The position numbers were made by a program, and so were the translations under genes. This document shows, piece after piece, positions 6,184 to 7,829 of a DNA stretch of 7,829 bases. The stretch lies in assembly GCA_964580655.1 (NCBI GenBank), contig CAZOMR010000161.1, positions 1 to 7,829 of the forward strand. The letters run 5' to 3'. How positions within the stretch are numbered: position 1 is the stretch's first letter; every line of letters starts with the position of its first letter. This DNA is from CAZOMR01 sp964580655. GTDB lineage: Bacteria > RBG-13-61-14 > CAZOMR01. The notes under the pieces were generated by a model, which did not search any database, was not told the DNA's origin, and was given only the letters and a program-made list of their open reading frames with translations.

Positions 6184-7713
6184 TCACGATGGCGAGAAGG
6201 ATGCTCTCATCCAGTCCGCCCGGATTTCCTCGACCATCTGACGGTTCTTTTCCAGTTCGCTAATGAAAATTTCCACCAAAGAAGGGTCGAATTGCGTTCC
6301 AGCAAATTTTCGTATTTCAGCAATCGCTTCATCTTGATCCATCGCCTTCCGGTAGGGACGATCAGATGTCATCGCGTCATAGGAATCTGCGATCGCGAGT
6401 ATCCGTGCTCCAAGCGGAATTTTATCCCCCTTTATCCCCTCGGGGTATCCGGAGCCGTTCCACCATTCGTGATGATACAACACCAGGGGCACGATCTCTC
6501 TCAGAAAGTGGATTTGCTCGAGAATCTGCTTTCCCACCAGTGTATGGTCTTTAAACATCTCATGCTCTTCATGGGTGATTTTTCCCGGCTTGTTCAGGGC
6601 CTCGAGACGGATGCCGATTTTTCCAATGTCATGAAGCAGGCCCGCGCGATCAATCCGTTCAATCTCATCTTCCGGAAGTTTCATGGCTCGTGCGATGAGC
6701 AGGGCGTATTCGGTCACGCGGCGTGAATGTCCGGATGTGTATTTATCCTTGGCTTCCAGCGCGCTGACCAGGCCCTCGATGGTCTCGCGAAAGGTGCGCT
6801 GGATGTTCTCGTAAAGTCGGGCATTCTCAATCCCCTGTGCCGCACGGCTGGCCAGGATGATAAGGAGTTTGGCCTGGCCCTCGCTGAATTTATAGTTGCG
6901 CTTATATGAATAAACATTTATGGCTCCCATTATCTGATCGTGGGTTTTAAGCGGCACAGAAAGAAAGGAAGACAAGCCTCGTTTTTCCGGAAGCCTCTTG
7001 AAGAAGCGCCTGGATTTCGGGCTTTGTGCGATAAGAAAGGGCGCATCCTGTAGAAAATTGAAAAGCACTTCCTCGTCAATGACCCCGTAATGATCGTCTT
7101 CAGCCTCGCTGGCAGGGCCAAGTGAGTGGGTGATATATTCCGTGACCTCAGTCCCTTTTTCAGAAGGTTGCTTCAGCATCAGGCCAACCGCATCCGCGTT
7201 CAGCTCTTTGTGTATGGTCTCGAGCACTATCTGCAAAATGTGGTCAAGGCTCAGACTCGAACTCATCGCCTCGCTGACCTGATACAGAGACATCAACTCC
7301 TTTAACTGGATGTTTTCCCGCTCCAACTTCTTCTTCTCCAGGCCTCGGCGAATGATCTGGACAACCTCGTTCACCTTGAAAGGCTTCATGATGTAATCAT
7401 AAGCCCCGTATTTCATGGCCTTGATCGCGGTCTCAACCGTTCCGAACCCGGTCATTATCACGGTGAGCGTATCAATTTTCTTGTCACGGATTCTTTCGAG
7501 CAGTTCGATCCCGCTCATCCCCGGCATCTTGAGGTCTGTGATCACCAGCTCGTAATGCTGGTCTTCCAGCTCTTCCAGGGCACGGTGAGCGCTCTCCACC
7601 GCCGTGACTATGAACCCTTCAGTGGTCAGAAAATCAGTGAGGACGTCCCTGATAACCTTTTCATCATCCACCACGAGAATTCTGATGGTATCCTGGCTGT
7701 AGCTGTATTCCAT
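6184..7713 (-). CDS. Response regulator with receiver, GAF and HD-GYP domains (c-di-GMP phosphodiesterase)
   Basis: A 509-residue signalling protein. Residues 11-125 are a CheY-like receiver with acidic pocket Asp16/Asp17, phosphoacceptor Asp60 (ITDLKMPG), Thr88 and Lys110 (MKPF). A charged helix (about 122-150) leads into a GAF domain (about 150-300), a likely small-ligand or signal sensor. The HD-GYP domain (about 305-495) keeps the family residues: KDKYTSGHSRRV (322-333), HDIGKIGI (361-368), HHEWWNGSGYP (414-424), IADSYDAMTSDRPYR (441-455) and GTQFDP (472-477). With HD and GYP both intact it should hydrolyse cyclic-di-GMP, with activity set by phosphorylation from an unlinked histidine kinase. 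There is no kinase and no diguanylate cyclase in the window. ATG at 7713 has AGGA (7722-7725) upstream and places the receiver at the N-terminus. It is the first gene of the probable operon with the zinc-ribbon protein and carrier. Confidence 0.95.
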   Translation of the reverse strand: MEYSYSQDTIRILVVDDEKVIRDVLTDFLTTEGFIVTAVESAHRALEELEDQHYELVITDLKMPGMSGIELLERIRDKKIDTLTVIMTGFGTVETAIKAMKYGAYDYIMKPFKVNEVVQIIRRGLEKKKLERENIQLKELMSLYQVSEAMSSSLSLDHILQIVLETIHKELNADAVGLMLKQPSEKGTEVTEYITHSLGPASEAEDDHYGVIDEEVLFNFLQDAPFLIAQSPKSRRFFKRLPEKRGLSSFLSVPLKTHDQIMGAINVYSYKRNYKFSEGQAKLLIILASRAAQGIENARLYENIQRTFRETIEGLVSALEAKDKYTSGHSRRVTEYALLIARAMKLPEDEIERIDRAGLLHDIGKIGIRLEALNKPGKITHEEHEMFKDHTLVGKQILEQIHFLREIVPLVLYHHEWWNGSGYPEGIKGDKIPLGARILAIADSYDAMTSDRPYRKAMDQDEAIAEIRKFAGTQFDPSLVEIFISELEKNRQMVEEIRADWMRASFSPS

Positions 7714-7731
7714 TTCCCGTTTCCTAAATTT

Positions 7732-7760
7732 ATATTAACAGAAGTATGACATCCAGTCAA
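7732..7760 (-). promoter_or_regulatory. Near-consensus sigma-70 promoter of the HD-GYP operon
   Basis: On the minus strand TTGACT (7755-7760), a 17-base spacer and TAATAT (7732-7737) match the consensus at five of six and four of six positions with ideal spacing. Transcription would begin near 7725, giving a leader of only about a dozen bases that starts at or inside the AGGA ribosome binding site (7722-7725). It is the clearest promoter in the window and probably drives the four genes down to 3768. Confidence 0.6.
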
Positions 7761-7829
7761 CTAAATCTTGCCCTGGCCAGCGATTCCGCAAACCATCCCC
7801 TTGATGATGAATAAGGTGGCTGGCTGAAA

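Noticed and set aside
6136..6726. Plus-strand frame of 196 codons opposite the HD-GYP domain
   Set aside because: The opposite strand encodes all HD-GYP signature residues; this frame has no recognisable features.
7746..7814. Plus-strand mini frame of 22 codons starting at ATG 7746
   Set aside because: It has no convincing ribosome binding site or hydrophobic or motif content, and it overlaps the minus-strand promoter.
7761..7829. Possible C-terminal tail of an upstream minus-strand gene ending in TAG at 7761-7763 (…IIKGMVCGIAGQGKI)
   Set aside because: Only 22 codons are visible and all three minus-strand frames are open here, so no frame can be preferred; the sequence beyond the right edge would decide it.

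Overview
All the convincing genes in this window read on the minus strand, so transcription runs from the right edge to the left. The gene set (a receiver-GAF-HD-GYP response regulator, a CstA-family carrier, a DUF362 protein and a degenerate intergenic palindrome), the moderate base composition and the tight spacing suggest a Gram-negative, anaerobe-like environmental bacterium. A Desulfobacterota (deltaproteobacterial) type genome is my best guess. This is inference from gene content; no rRNA or other marker gene is present.

Right block (about 7760 down to 3768): a near-consensus sigma-70 promoter (7732-7760) precedes a 509-residue response regulator with a predicted active HD-GYP cyclic-di-GMP phosphodiesterase. 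Eighteen bases after its stop, and in the same frame, lies a 56-codon gene for a zinc-ribbon plus single-membrane-helix protein (5995-6165). Its stop codon overlaps the ribosome binding site of a CstA-type carrier whose true start is 5980. Two bases after the carrier stop comes an unrecognised membrane-anchored coiled-coil protein. The spacing suggests one four-gene operon joining second-messenger signalling to a nutrient carrier.

Middle block (about 3740 to 2592): a patatin-like phospholipase of the bacterial RssA type has its own candidate promoter and almost no leader. A 175-base gene-free stretch follows it. This stretch holds a decayed palindromic element with 9-base tandem units (2671-2755) and a short run of TTCAAA repeats.

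Left block (2591 to 7): a three-gene operon of an RluD-type 23S rRNA pseudouridine synthase (forced TTG start), the peptidoglycan editing factor PgeF (4-base ATGA overlap) and a DUF362 protein (6-base gap). The rluD-pgeF adjacency is the same as in E. coli. The PgeF has an unusual HVGRKG in place of the common HAGWRG motif.

The core enzymes are ordinary. The least described parts are the small zinc-ribbon gene, the coiled-coil gene next to the carrier, and the palindromic element.
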